A DNA stretch of 64,000 nt from Treponema sp. (lineage in GTDB: Bacteria; Spirochaetota; Spirochaetia; Treponematales; Breznakiellaceae). The notes beneath the pieces are model-generated. The model made no database searches and was not told the DNA's origin. It saw only the letters and a list, made by a program, of their open reading frames with translations. This document shows, in pieces, positions 15,571-24,231 of this stretch (the first letter of the stretch is position 1; each line of letters starts with the position of its first letter). A program made the translations under genes and the position numbers. The stretch lies in the NCBI GenBank assembly GCA_009777335.1, contig WRMC01000007.1:1-64000 (forward strand). The letters are read 5' to 3'.

Positions 15571-16106
15571 GAAGACAGACCATATCCCCTCTCGCTGGTC
15601 AGCAAACAATTCAGTACGGTACAATCCCAACTAAGACTAACCGAGCACATCTAGCTGGCGCTGGACAGGAACCTTCACCCCAGACGAGCTTCAAAATGCT
15701 CGCCCGGGACGAAGTTCCTGCTCCAGCACAGATAGCTATGCGTAGTTAGATAGAAGATGATCATCGAAAACCCTCTGCATAGTATAGCCAATGTAATCCA
15801 ACTATCATCCATAGAAAAGTGTTAGAGGAAAGCAGCCTGGGTGACAGTCACCTTTGTCGGCCTATTTTATCATTCTTCCCCCCATCAATCACATGTGGAG
15901 GGATGATTATTAAAAGGCTCTTCTTAGTCCAACCGCTCATTGCTTGCTCAGCTGGAGCAAAAAATGCTCCTGGCGGCGACATTGGCAGGAAAAACATGCT
16001 ATATACTGATGATCTAGGTAAAGGGCTTACCCTGCCACCGGAGCCGCTAGGGGCATGTTTTTGTCCAGCGGTGAACTGCGATTGAGGTCTTGGTCTTGGT
16101 CTTGAG
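15571..16106. repeat. Foldback repeat element 3 (non-coding, mobile-like)
   Basis: This occupies the gap between galM and rnfC. The left end is GAAGACAGACCATATCCCCT (15571 on), the same end type as the right end of element 2; the right end is TGAGGTCTT...CTTGAG (16083-16106), the same type as the left end of element 2, so this copy is element 2 reversed. Hairpins: 15660-15727 (GCTGGACAGGAAC against GTTCCTGCTCCAGC, then CGAGC/GCTCG) and 15951-16069 (outer GCTGGA/TCCAGC, inner TTGGCAGG/CCTGCCA). The left hairpin is a shorter type not found in the other three copies. GTGACAGTCACCTTTGTC is in the linker. No credible gene. Confidence 0.8.
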
Positions 16107-16138
16107 ATGGGGTTGTTGTTATCAATCATACCCTTATC

Positions 16139-16167
16139 TTCACTAACACGGCTATTCATCGTACAAT
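16139..16167 (+). promoter_or_regulatory. Promoter of the rnf operon
   Basis: -35 TTCACT (16139-16144), 17-base spacer, -10 TACAAT (16162-16167). The GTG start of rnfC is at 16176, eight bases on, and no Shine-Dalgarno is visible, so the mRNA may be leaderless. Confidence 0.45.
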
Positions 16168-16175
16168 ATCCGCGA

Positions 16176-17468
16176 GTGAAAAAAATTAAGGGTATTAGGG
16201 CTGCTCATAATAAAAATACCGCCTCTTGTTTGCCCCAGGCCATGCCCATTCCTCCCTTCGTGCGGCTTCCCATGGCCATGCACTCCGGGAGGCCTGCTAG
16301 ACCTCTGGTGGCGCCCGGGGAGACCGTAAAGGTGGGACAAATTATCGCCGAGGCTGACGGGGCGGTTTCGTCGCCGGTCCATGCCTCGGTCTCGGGGCAG
16401 GTGAAAAGCATAGATCAGCACGACCCGGTGACGGGAGCCAAGGCCCTTTCCATTACGATAGAGTCCGATGGCTTACAGACTCCCTTTGAGGGGCTGGCCC
16501 CCCCGGTGGTGGAAAACACCCGGGACTTCCTTCAGGCGGTCTCCCTAAGCGGGGTGGTGGGCCTGGGGGGGGCCGGATACCCGACGGCCCACAAGCTCAC
16601 CTTTAGGGATGATGTCAATCTGGAGTACATGCTGATAAACGGGGCCGAGTGCGAGCCCTATATCACCTCGGATACCAGAATGATGGTGGACCAGGGGGAG
16701 TATGTAGTCCAGGGTGCCCAGCTCATGCAGCGTTTCCTGGGGACCAAGCAATGCCTCATCTGTATCGAAGACAATAAGCCGGAGGCGATCAAAAAGATGA
16801 GGGCCCTCTGCCAGGGTCTTGAGGGTATTTCGGTCCATGTGCTTCCCAGCCGTTACCCCCAGGGGGAGCGGAAACTCCTGGTCTACAATGTGACGGGCCG
16901 AGTGGTGCCCAAGGGGGCCCGGCTCCCCGATGTGGGCTGCACGGTGATCAACTGTTCTACCGTGGCGGTCTTCGCCCGCTACATAGCCACCGGGGAGCCC
17001 CTTTGCTCCCGGATTGTCACCGTCGACGGCCCGGCGGTGGGGGAACCGAAAAACGTGATTGCCCCCATAGGGGCTCCCATTGGGGCCCTCTTCGATTTCT
17101 GCGGGGGCCTGGCGGAAGATACCGAAAAGGTGATCATGGGGGGGCCCATGATGGGGCTGGCGGTACCCTCCCTGGAGATGCCGGTCATCAAGGTGACCAA
17201 CTCCCTTCTGGCTCTGAGGGCTCGAAAGGTCCCCCCCCAGACGGCTTGCATCAAGTGCGGCCGCTGCATCCAGCACTGTCCGATAAAACTGCTCCCCTCC
17301 TGGATAGAAAACGCCTTTGAGCGTCAGCGGGTGGATCTTTTGGAGAAGTACCAGGTGGAGCTCTGCGCCGAATGCAGCTGCTGTGAATATGTCTGCCCCG
17401 CGAAAAGGCCCCTGGCCCATGTGATGGTCCTCTCCAAGCAGATGATCTGGGAGGCAAGCCAGGCATGA
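16176..17468 (+). CDS. rnfC: Rnf complex subunit RnfC
   Basis: A 430-residue peripheral subunit of the ion-translocating ferredoxin:NAD+ oxidoreductase. N-terminal barrel-sandwich domain (SGRPARPLVAPGETVKVGQ), NADH/FMN-binding region with GGAGYPTAHK and NGAECEPYI, a SLBB segment, and two [4Fe-4S] motifs, CIKCGRCIQHCP and CAECSCCEYVCP, near the C-terminus. The GTG at 16176 is chosen because the family's conserved N-terminal segment begins just after it (KGIRAAHNKNT corresponds to the usual GGIHPPHNK). First of six genes in the order C-D-G-E-A-B; overlaps rnfD by 4 bases. Confidence 0.92.
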   Translation: MKKIKGIRAAHNKNTASCLPQAMPIPPFVRLPMAMHSGRPARPLVAPGETVKVGQIIAEADGAVSSPVHASVSGQVKSIDQHDPVTGAKALSITIESDGLQTPFEGLAPPVVENTRDFLQAVSLSGVVGLGGAGYPTAHKLTFRDDVNLEYMLINGAECEPYITSDTRMMVDQGEYVVQGAQLMQRFLGTKQCLICIEDNKPEAIKKMRALCQGLEGISVHVLPSRYPQGERKLLVYNVTGRVVPKGARLPDVGCTVINCSTVAVFARYIATGEPLCSRIVTVDGPAVGEPKNVIAPIGAPIGALFDFCGGLAEDTEKVIMGGPMMGLAVPSLEMPVIKVTNSLLALRARKVPPQTACIKCGRCIQHCPIKLLPSWIENAFERQRVDLLEKYQVELCAECSCCEYVCPAKRPLAHVMVLSKQMIWEASQA

Positions 17469-18427
17469 GCGGCCAATACACCGTTTCCTTTGCCCCCCAC
17501 CTCTACGACAAGAGCAGCACCCGGGGGATCATGGCTGATGTGGTCATCGCCCTCTTGCCCTCCCTGGCGGCGGCAATCCTGGTCTTTGGCTGGAGGGCTG
17601 CCCTGCTTACGGGGGTCTGTGTCCTGTCCTGTCTGGTCTTTGAGGGGCTCTTTCAGATCATCGTAAAAAAGCCGGTGACGGTTTTTGATTTTTCGGCGGT
17701 CATCACAGGGATGCTCCTGGCCTTTAACCTTCCAGTGGGGCTCCCCCTTTGGCAGGCGATCTTTGGCTGCTTCGTGGCCATAGTGCTGGTAAAACAGCTC
17801 TTTGGCGGTTTAGGAAAAAACTTTGCCAACCCCGCCCTTACGGCCCGGATTGTCCTCTTCCTTACCTTTACGGCTTCCATGACGGTCTGGGTTCCCGTCC
17901 AGGACGTGATCGTCAGTACCGGGGCCAGCCCCCAGGTGACAGACACCCTTACCAGTGCCACCCCCCTGCGGATCATGCACAACGGGGATATGCACCTTTT
18001 ACCCTCCCTCTGGGAGATGTTCATAGGCCTTCGGGGGGGCTGCCTGGGAGAAACCAGCGCCCTGGCCCTCCTTTTGGGGGGGCTCTACCTGATCGTCCGC
18101 CGGGTTATCACCTGGCATATCCCGGTGAGTTTTATGGCTTCGGTCCTTATTTTTTCGTTCCTCTTTGGGGTGGACCCCCTCTACCACCTTTTGGCGGGGG
18201 GCCTTTTTTTGGGGGCCATCTTTATGGCCACCGACTATGTGACCTCCCCCCAGACTGCCCGGGGCCGCCTTATCTTTGGGGCCTCTTGCGGCATTATCAC
18301 CATGATCATCCGGGTCTTTGGAAACTACCCCGAGGGGGTTTCCTTTGCCATCCTCTTTATGAATATGCTGGTCCCCTATATTAACCGCCTTACCATACCC
18401 AGGGCTTTGGGGGTTATGAAGCCATGA
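17465..18427 (+). CDS. rnfD: Rnf complex subunit RnfD
   Basis: A 320-residue membrane subunit with about eight to ten hydrophobic segments. The covalent FMN site is the TSATPL motif with Thr166 (residues 163-168). It carries electrons through the membrane part of Rnf while sodium or protons are pumped. The FATDYVTSP-like segment (MATDYVTSPQT) and CGIITMIIRVFGNYPEG near the C-terminus are typical of RnfD/NqrB. Overlaps rnfC and rnfG by 4 bases each, so translation is coupled. Confidence 0.93.
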   Translation: MSGQYTVSFAPHLYDKSSTRGIMADVVIALLPSLAAAILVFGWRAALLTGVCVLSCLVFEGLFQIIVKKPVTVFDFSAVITGMLLAFNLPVGLPLWQAIFGCFVAIVLVKQLFGGLGKNFANPALTARIVLFLTFTASMTVWVPVQDVIVSTGASPQVTDTLTSATPLRIMHNGDMHLLPSLWEMFIGLRGGCLGETSALALLLGGLYLIVRRVITWHIPVSFMASVLIFSFLFGVDPLYHLLAGGLFLGAIFMATDYVTSPQTARGRLIFGASCGIITMIIRVFGNYPEGVSFAILFMNMLVPYINRLTIPRALGVMKP

Positions 18428-18942
18428 GGAATAGCTTTTTCTTCCCCGTCCTGGTTCTCTCCCTTATCTGCTTGGTCATGACCGCCGCCCTGGCCCTGGT
18501 GAACAATGTCACCGGGCCCATCATTGCCCGCTCTGCCAGATACAGGGCTGAGTCGGCCATGCTGGCCTTGATACCCCAGGCGGTGGGCTTTGAACAGCTC
18601 AGTTTTGATTCCTATCCCCCCTCGGTCCAGGAGGCCTATAGGACCCTGAACGACGAGGGCTATATTTTCGTGGTTTTATCTTCCGGCTACGGGGGACCCA
18701 TGAGGATCATCGCCGGGATAGACTCCGATGGCCGTATTATCCGCACGGCGGTGCTGGCCCACTCGGAGACCCCGGGGCTGGGGACCATAGCCTTTGACCG
18801 GGCCGGGGCCTACGAGGGGAAGGACTCCAGCCTTGAGGGGGTGGATGTGGTCTCCGGGGCTACCATCACCTACCTGGCCCACCGGCGGGCCATCGAGGAG
18901 GCCTTCGAAGCCTACCGCATAGTCCGGGAGATGGGCCGATGA
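18424..18942 (+). CDS. rnfG: Rnf complex subunit RnfG
   Basis: A 172-residue subunit with one N-terminal membrane helix and an extracytoplasmic FMN-binding domain. The covalent flavin motif is Ser-Gly-Ala-Thr at 144-147 (VVSGATITY). HSETPGLG is also typical of the family. Together with RnfD it forms the flavin path of Rnf. Overlaps both neighbours by 4 bases. Confidence 0.93.
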   Translation: MRNSFFFPVLVLSLICLVMTAALALVNNVTGPIIARSARYRAESAMLALIPQAVGFEQLSFDSYPPSVQEAYRTLNDEGYIFVVLSSGYGGPMRIIAGIDSDGRIIRTAVLAHSETPGLGTIAFDRAGAYEGKDSSLEGVDVVSGATITYLAHRRAIEEAFEAYRIVREMGR

Positions 18943-19598
18943 GCAGGGCGGCAATTTTTACCAAGGGGATCATTAAAGAGAACCCCGTACTGGTCATGAT
19001 GCTGGGGCTCTGTCCGGCCCTGGCGGTTTCTACCCATGCCATCAACGCCCTGGGGATGGGGGCCGCCACAACTTTTGTACTGCTGGGCTCCAACTCGGCG
19101 GTGTCCCTGATGCGGAAGATCATCCCCGAGAAGGTCCGGATCCCCTGCTATATCATTATCATTTCTGGCTTTGTGGCCCTGGCCCAGATGCTGGTAGAGG
19201 CCTTTGCCTTTCCCCTTTATCAGGCCCTGGGGATCTTCCTGGCCCTCATCGCCGTGAACTGCATCATCTTTGCCCGGGCGGAGATCTTCGCCAGCAAGAA
19301 CAGCCTGGCCGATTCGGTGGCCGATGCCCTGGGAACCGGCGCAGGTTTTACCGCCGCCCTTTTGGCCATTGCCATCTTTAGGGAGATCCTTGGGGTCGGC
19401 ACATTGTTCGGTGTTCCCCTTCCGGGCCTCTCCAACTTTAACCTTTCCATCCTGACCATGGCCCCCGGGGGCTTCGTGACCTTTGGGGTGATCATCGCCA
19501 TTGTAAACAAGGTCAGCAAGGGACGGTCCATCAAGAAGCGGGATCTGGACTGCGATACCTGCCCTTCAGCTTCCCTCTGCGGAAAGAGGAGGCCCTAG
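18939..19598 (+). CDS. rnfE: Rnf complex subunit RnfE
   Basis: A 219-residue integral membrane protein of the RnfA/RnfE (NqrD/E) family with about six helices. ENPVLVMMLGLCPALAVS and IIFARAEIFASKN carry the conserved cysteine-bearing helices thought to hold the intramembrane iron centre. The C-terminal tail is short, basic and cysteine-bearing. Overlaps rnfG by 4 bases and stands 1 base before rnfA. Confidence 0.92.
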   Translation: MSRAAIFTKGIIKENPVLVMMLGLCPALAVSTHAINALGMGAATTFVLLGSNSAVSLMRKIIPEKVRIPCYIIIISGFVALAQMLVEAFAFPLYQALGIFLALIAVNCIIFARAEIFASKNSLADSVADALGTGAGFTAALLAIAIFREILGVGTLFGVPLPGLSNFNLSILTMAPGGFVTFGVIIAIVNKVSKGRSIKKRDLDCDTCPSASLCGKRRP

Positions 19599-19599
19599 A

Positions 19600-20184
19600 A
19601 TGGATCCGGGTCTCCTCATCGCCATCATGCTGAACACAGCCCTGGTAAACAATTTCGTCCTCCAGCGTTTTCTGGGGATCTGCCCCTTCATGGGGGTCAC
19701 CAGGGATATCAAGAATGTCATAGGCATGGGCTTTGCCCTCATCTTTGTCATGTTCCTGGCCTCCGCCGTAACCTGGCCCATCCATAAATTCCTTCTGGTT
19801 CCTTATGGGCTGACCTTTTTACAGACCCTGGTTTTCGTCCTCATCATCGCCACCCTGGTGCAGCTTACCGAGATAGTCCTGCGCCGCTACCTTCGCTTCC
19901 TCTATAATTCCCTGGGGGTCTACCTCCCCCTGATGGTCACCAACTGTGCCATCCTGGCTCTGACCAAGACCAATATAAGCAGCCAATTTACTTTTATCGA
20001 ATCCCTCACCAATGCGGTGGGGGCCGGTTTGGGTTTTATGATCGCCATGATCATTTTTTCCGGTATCAGGGAGCACACCGAGAGTGCCGAGCCCCCCGAA
20101 TCCTTTAAGGGTCTGCCCATCCTCTTCGTCTCGGCAGCCATTCTGTCCCTGGCCTTTTCGGGCTTTTTAGGGATCTTTGGGTAG
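19600..20184 (+). CDS. rnfA: Rnf complex subunit RnfA
   Basis: A 194-residue membrane protein homologous to RnfE, with about six helices. NNFVLQRFLGICPFMGV and LMVTNCAILAL are the family's hallmark segments with the conserved cysteines. It forms the membrane core together with RnfE. Followed after 9 bases by rnfB. Confidence 0.93.
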   Translation: MDPGLLIAIMLNTALVNNFVLQRFLGICPFMGVTRDIKNVIGMGFALIFVMFLASAVTWPIHKFLLVPYGLTFLQTLVFVLIIATLVQLTEIVLRRYLRFLYNSLGVYLPLMVTNCAILALTKTNISSQFTFIESLTNAVGAGLGFMIAMIIFSGIREHTESAEPPESFKGLPILFVSAAILSLAFSGFLGIFG

Positions 20185-20193
20185 GGGGGCAGC

Positions 20194-20985
20194 ATGGAAA
20201 CGGTGATCATGGCGGTGGCTTCCATTACGATTATTGGGACCCTCTGCGCCCTCCTTCTAAGCATAGCCTCTAAGCTTATGGCCGCCAAAGTGGAAGACTT
20301 TGCCGCCCGGCTTTTGGAGGTCCTACCGGGGCTCAACTGCGGGGCCTGCGGCTTTACGGGCTGTTCGGCCTATGCGGCGGCCCTGGCGGAAGACAGCAGT
20401 ACCAAGCACAACCTCTGCGCCCCCGGCGGAGCGGAGGTGATGCGGCAGCTGAGCGCCATCCTGGGGGTCCAGGAAGAAACCATGGTGGGGAGGATAGCCC
20501 TCATCCACTGCGGGGGGCTTAGGCTGGACCGGCGGGAAAAAATGCGCTACCAGGGCATAGAAAGCTGCTTTGCCGCCCGGGGGCTTTTTGGGGGGAAAAG
20601 CGCCTGCGGATACGGCTGTCTGGGTTATGGGGACTGCCAGAAGGTCTGCCCCGCCGATGCCATCTGCCTGGAGGATGGGCTGGCCCATATAGACCCCCGG
20701 CGCTGTACGGGCTGCAGTTTGTGCGTAAAGGCCTGCCCTGCCGCCCTAATCTCCCTGGAAGACGCCAAACACCGGACCTTTATCGCCTGCAGCAACCTGG
20801 AAAGGGGGGCCCAGGGGCGCAAAAAATGCGATCATTGCTGCCTGGGCTGCGGCCGCTGCGCCAGGGAATGCCCCCAAAAGGCCATCGTCATCGAAGATAA
20901 CCTGGCAAAAATCATTTATACGGCCTGTACGGACTGCGGATACTGCTCCAGCATCTGCCCGGTCTCCTGTATTCAGAGCTATTAA
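20194..20985 (+). CDS. rnfB: Rnf complex subunit RnfB (ferredoxin-type)
   Basis: A 263-residue subunit: one N-terminal membrane helix (about 5-28), an Fe-S domain with cysteines 49, 52, 57 and 75 (LNCGACGFTGC), then ferredoxin modules with CxxCxxC motifs such as CTGCSLCVKACP, CLGCGRCARECP and CTDCGYCSSICP. RnfB is the entry point for electrons from reduced ferredoxin. Last gene of the rnf operon; a new promoter lies just after the stop. Confidence 0.93.
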   Translation: METVIMAVASITIIGTLCALLLSIASKLMAAKVEDFAARLLEVLPGLNCGACGFTGCSAYAAALAEDSSTKHNLCAPGGAEVMRQLSAILGVQEETMVGRIALIHCGGLRLDRREKMRYQGIESCFAARGLFGGKSACGYGCLGYGDCQKVCPADAICLEDGLAHIDPRRCTGCSLCVKACPAALISLEDAKHRTFIACSNLERGAQGRKKCDHCCLGCGRCARECPQKAIVIEDNLAKIIYTACTDCGYCSSICPVSCIQSY

Positions 20986-20998
20986 TGTAATAATTTTC

Positions 20999-21027
20999 TT
21001 GCCAATTGAAATTTCCCATGGTACAAT
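20999..21027 (+). promoter_or_regulatory. Promoter of the isomerase-oxidoreductase pair
   Basis: -35 TTGCCA (20999-21004), spacer of exactly 17, -10 TACAAT (21022-21027). About 65 bases of leader and a GGAGG precede the ATG at 21099. Confidence 0.65.
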
Positions 21028-21098
21028 GAGAATTCCGAAGACAAATAAAGGAAAAACTTTGTTTTGCCCCCCGGTAATTTAGATTTTGGAGGTATTGG

Positions 21099-21932
21099 AT
21101 GAAAAAACTCAAGGCAGCCTGGATTGGCTTCCGTCAGGAAGGAGATCCCTGGGAGATCTATGAATCCCGGGCAAAAATTGGCTTTAAGGGCATGGACGGT
21201 GACCTTTCCCGCATGGAGGGGGATCCGGCAGAGAACCTCAAACGCTTTAAGGCCCTGGGTCTGGAACCCCTTTGTACCTTCTCTGGGCGGGGGGACTGGT
21301 TCGAGATAGCCAATAATAAGGAAGGAATTAAAGAGATAGTCAAAAGGGCTAATTTTTACGGGATCAACAAGGTGAATATTCCCATGTCGTCCTGTATCAA
21401 GAGCTTTGGCACCTTCGCCGGAGATGTGGGTACCTATGACGAGATGATGTACGACATAGACGGCATGAACGCCCTGGTAAAGGCTCTGGCCGATGAGGGG
21501 CTGGTTCCCATTTACCACAACCACTTTCAGGAATACACCACCCACTTTAAGGGAGTATCCATCATGGATTACTTCCTCACCGATGTGGATCCCCGGTTCA
21601 TGCTTAAGCTGGACGTGGGCTGGGTCTACTGCGGCAACCTGGACCCGGTGGAGTACATGGAAAAGGCCAAGGACAGGATAGCCCTGCTCCACCTGAAGGA
21701 CTTTACCAGTGCCGAAGTGGGCCGCCAACTGGTCAATGCCGACAAGGAGACCTTCTTTGGCTTTACCGCCCTGGGCACCGGGGCCCTGGACCTGCCGGGG
21801 ATCCTCAAAAAGGCCATAGAGATAGGCCAGGAATGGGCCATCGTAGAACAGGATCGTACCAGGAATCTTAATTGGGAAGATGCACTGCATTGCAGTTATC
21901 TAAACATGAAAGAAACCGGTTATGTGGAATAA
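21099..21932 (+). CDS. Sugar phosphate isomerase/epimerase (IolE-like TIM barrel)
   Basis: A 277-residue TIM-barrel protein of the xylose-isomerase-like/IolE family. Metal-ligand regions are visible at VPIYHNHFQEY, MLKLDVGWVYCGN, IALLHLKDF and the C-terminal IVEQDRT. It is closely similar to the product of the gene at 48717 (same MKKLKxAWIG start, same DGDLS, VYCGNLDP/VYSAGLDP and GFTALGTG segments). It is followed after 47 bases by a Gfo/Idh/MocA oxidoreductase, a common pairing in the breakdown of inositol or oxidised sugars. Substrate unknown. GGAGG precedes the ATG. Confidence 0.85.
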   Translation: MKKLKAAWIGFRQEGDPWEIYESRAKIGFKGMDGDLSRMEGDPAENLKRFKALGLEPLCTFSGRGDWFEIANNKEGIKEIVKRANFYGINKVNIPMSSCIKSFGTFAGDVGTYDEMMYDIDGMNALVKALADEGLVPIYHNHFQEYTTHFKGVSIMDYFLTDVDPRFMLKLDVGWVYCGNLDPVEYMEKAKDRIALLHLKDFTSAEVGRQLVNADKETFFGFTALGTGALDLPGILKKAIEIGQEWAIVEQDRTRNLNWEDALHCSYLNMKETGYVE

Positions 21933-21979
21933 GCGGGATTTTCCTGCAGGTAATATAAAAGGTCATAAGGAGACTTAGA

Positions 21980-23242
21980 ATGAGTGTAAAACCAGTAAAA
22001 GTAGCGGTCATAGGAAGCGGAAATATCAGCTATACCTATTTGAACACCCTCACCAGCGGCATGTTTTCGATCATCGATGTGGTTGGCTGTTCTGACCTGA
22101 TCCCCGAAAAGAGCAAGGCCCGGGCAGATCTCTTTGGCATCAAACAGATGACCACCGAAGAAATCTTAAAGGACCCCGAAATTGAGATCGTCCTGAACTT
22201 AACGGAGCTCTATAACCACAGCGCCGTGACCAAGATGATCCTCGAAGCGGGGAAACATGCCTATTCCGAGAAGGCCATGGGCCACGACCTGGAAACTGCC
22301 AAGGCGAATTACGAACTGGCCAAATCCAAGGGCCTTCGCATAGGCTGTGCCCCGGACTGTTACATGGGATCTGCCTACCAGACCGCCCGGAAGCTTATCG
22401 ATGACGGCGTTATCGGAAAACCCCTCTTTGCCTTTGCCATCTGTATACGATCGGGCATGGGCTTTATGGCCTCCGACCAGCCTGGCGCTGCCGCCTTCCC
22501 CGGCGGGCCCCCCGCTCCTCCCGCACCGCCCCCCGGCGCTCCCCCCTCCATGCGGGGCGTCGCTGGAACCACCATGCCCTACGACATGGGGGGCTACTAT
22601 ATCAATGTCCTGGTAAACCTCTTGGGGCCGGTAAACCGGGCCTCCGGGTATTCCAAGGTCTATACGGATCGCTTGTTCTCCAACCCCAAGCATTCCAAGT
22701 TTAAGCAGCCCTTTGAACCCCGGGAAAATGCCGGTAATACCATGCTGATGGGTGCCCTGGAGTTTGATAGCGGCGCCTACGGCAACCTGGCTCTGATTTC
22801 TGAGGGCTTTGCTCCGGAAATTCCCCGGGTTGAGGTCTTTGGTACCCAGGGTACCCTGGTATGTCCCGATCCCAACCTCTTTGGCGGCTGGGGCCTGGAC
22901 GTCCATCTAACCCGGATTGGGAACCAGGGCTCCTTCAAGATGCCCATGACCCATGCCTTTGGGGACACTGACCCCAGCATTCCTCCCAAGAGCGGCAAGC
23001 GCGAACCCTGCCATAACTCCAACCGCGGTATAGCCGTGGCGGACATGGCCTGGGCCATCAGGCAGAACCGCCCCCACCGGAGCAGTGCGGAACTGGCTTT
23101 CCACACCGTGGAAATCCTCCACTCCATCGACAGCAGCTGCAAGGACAACAAGGTCTACACCATGTCGGTGAAGCCCGCCCAGCCCGCTCCTCTGGCAGCC
23201 GGGTTCTTCGGACCCATCGTCGAGTCGGCCCTGGAGATGTAG
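21980..23242 (+). CDS. Gfo/Idh/MocA-family oxidoreductase with Pro-rich insert
   Basis: A 420-residue NAD(P)-dependent dehydrogenase family member. N-terminal Rossmann fold with VAVIGSGNIS, then the HAYSEKAMG strand (usual EKP-type motif) and the C-terminal substrate domain with MPYDMGGYYINVLVNLLGPV. Between GFMASDQPG and VAGTTMPYD, about residues 168-195, lies an unusual stretch of Pro, Ala and Gly (PGGPPAPPAPPPGAPP) where relatives have a short conserved loop near the active site. Probably oxidises a sugar or cyclitol in a pathway with the upstream isomerase. An intrinsic terminator follows. Confidence 0.82.
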   Translation: MSVKPVKVAVIGSGNISYTYLNTLTSGMFSIIDVVGCSDLIPEKSKARADLFGIKQMTTEEILKDPEIEIVLNLTELYNHSAVTKMILEAGKHAYSEKAMGHDLETAKANYELAKSKGLRIGCAPDCYMGSAYQTARKLIDDGVIGKPLFAFAICIRSGMGFMASDQPGAAAFPGGPPAPPAPPPGAPPSMRGVAGTTMPYDMGGYYINVLVNLLGPVNRASGYSKVYTDRLFSNPKHSKFKQPFEPRENAGNTMLMGALEFDSGAYGNLALISEGFAPEIPRVEVFGTQGTLVCPDPNLFGGWGLDVHLTRIGNQGSFKMPMTHAFGDTDPSIPPKSGKREPCHNSNRGIAVADMAWAIRQNRPHRSSAELAFHTVEILHSIDSSCKDNKVYTMSVKPAQPAPLAAGFFGPIVESALEM

Positions 23243-23261
23243 TTTTAGAATCTTAACTTAG

Positions 23262-23292
23262 GGGCTGTCCGTCTTGGGCAGCCCTTTTTTTT
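23262..23292 (+). terminator. Intrinsic terminator after the oxidoreductase gene
   Basis: Stem GGGCTGTCC/GGGCAGCCC (one G-U) with a short loop GTCTT, followed by eight T. Confidence 0.9.
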
Positions 23293-23360
23293 GACCATCC
23301 GCCAAAGCGCCAAAGCGCCAAACCTAGAAATCATCCCTTCCTTGTAGTATACTCCCCCTA

Positions 23361-24212
23361 ATGAACAGTACCGATACCAGAGAAACAATCGTAAAGATAA
23401 GCTCGGCCCTCTTGGGTCAGCACGATGATTTTTGCAGCAAAAATAAGCCCCGGGTCTATCCTAGCTCCGAAATTATTGTTGAGATCCTAAAGGGTCTTAG
23501 GATGGCCCTTTTTCCGGGCTACTTTAATACTTCCTATGGATCCAAGCCCCTGGAGACCTGGCTGCATACCCTCTTGGCCGATATACACTACCGGCTCTTA
23601 AACGAAATTAATGCCGCCCTGGTAAACTATAATGATAAAGAAGTCGGCCCAGATTTTGCGGCCCAGGTAACTTTGAGCTTCCTGCATCAGCTTTCTGAGA
23701 TCCAGGAGGCCCTGTATAAGGATGCCGAAGCGGGCTTTAATGGGGATCCCGCCGCCCGGAGCATAGATGAGGTAATCATCACCTACCCCGGTTTTTTTGC
23801 CATCTTTGTGCATCGCATTGCCCACCATCTTTTTAGGGAAGGGGTGCCGGTTATTCCCCGGATCATGAGCGAGTATTCCCATGGGCAGACGGGGATAGAC
23901 ATACATCCCGGTGCCCAGATCGGGGAATACTTTTTTATTGATCATGGCACCGGGGTGGTCATAGGGGAGACCACCGTCATAGGGAACCACGTGAAGCTCT
24001 ATCAGGGGGTAACCCTGGGGGCCCTATCCACCAGGCAGGGGCAGTTATTGGCGGGGAAAAAGCGGCACCCTACGATAGAAGACAACGTGACGATTTATTC
24101 CGGCGCAACCATTTTGGGGGGAGAAACGGTGATAGGAAAAAATTCTACCATAGGGGGAAATGTTTTTATCATCGAATCGGTCCCCGCCGAATCGCGGGTT
24201 AGAGGAATTTAA
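23361..24212 (+). CDS. cysE: Serine O-acetyltransferase
   Basis: A 283-residue serine acetyltransferase of the EpsC/CysE type: an N-terminal helical domain, then the left-handed beta-helix with [40 protein letters not shown] and [10 protein letters not shown]. It makes O-acetylserine from serine and acetyl-CoA, the substrate of the next gene cysK, 19 bases downstream. A TATACT box (23348-23353) ends 7 bases before the ATG and no Shine-Dalgarno is visible, so a leaderless mRNA is possible, but the matching -35 is poor. Confidence 0.92.
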   Translation: MNSTDTRETIVKISSALLGQHDDFCSKNKPRVYPSSEIIVEILKGLRMALFPGYFNTSYGSKPLETWLHTLLADIHYRLLNEINAALVNYNDKEVGPDFAAQVTLSFLHQLSEIQEALYKDAEAGFNGDPAARSIDEVIITYPGFFAIFVHRIAHHLFREGVPVIPRIMSEYSHGQTGIDIHPGAQIGEYFFIDHGTGVVIGETTVIGNHVKLYQGVTLGALSTRQGQLLAGKKRHPTIEDNVTIYSGATILGGETVIGKNSTIGGNVFIIESVPAESRVRGI

Positions 24213-24231
24213 GTTTTATAGGAGAAATAAT

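Noticed and set aside
21933-21950. Terminator between the isomerase and oxidoreductase genes
   Set aside because: The short stem around GCGGGATTTTCCTGC is weak and has no T tract; the two genes are more likely co-transcribed.
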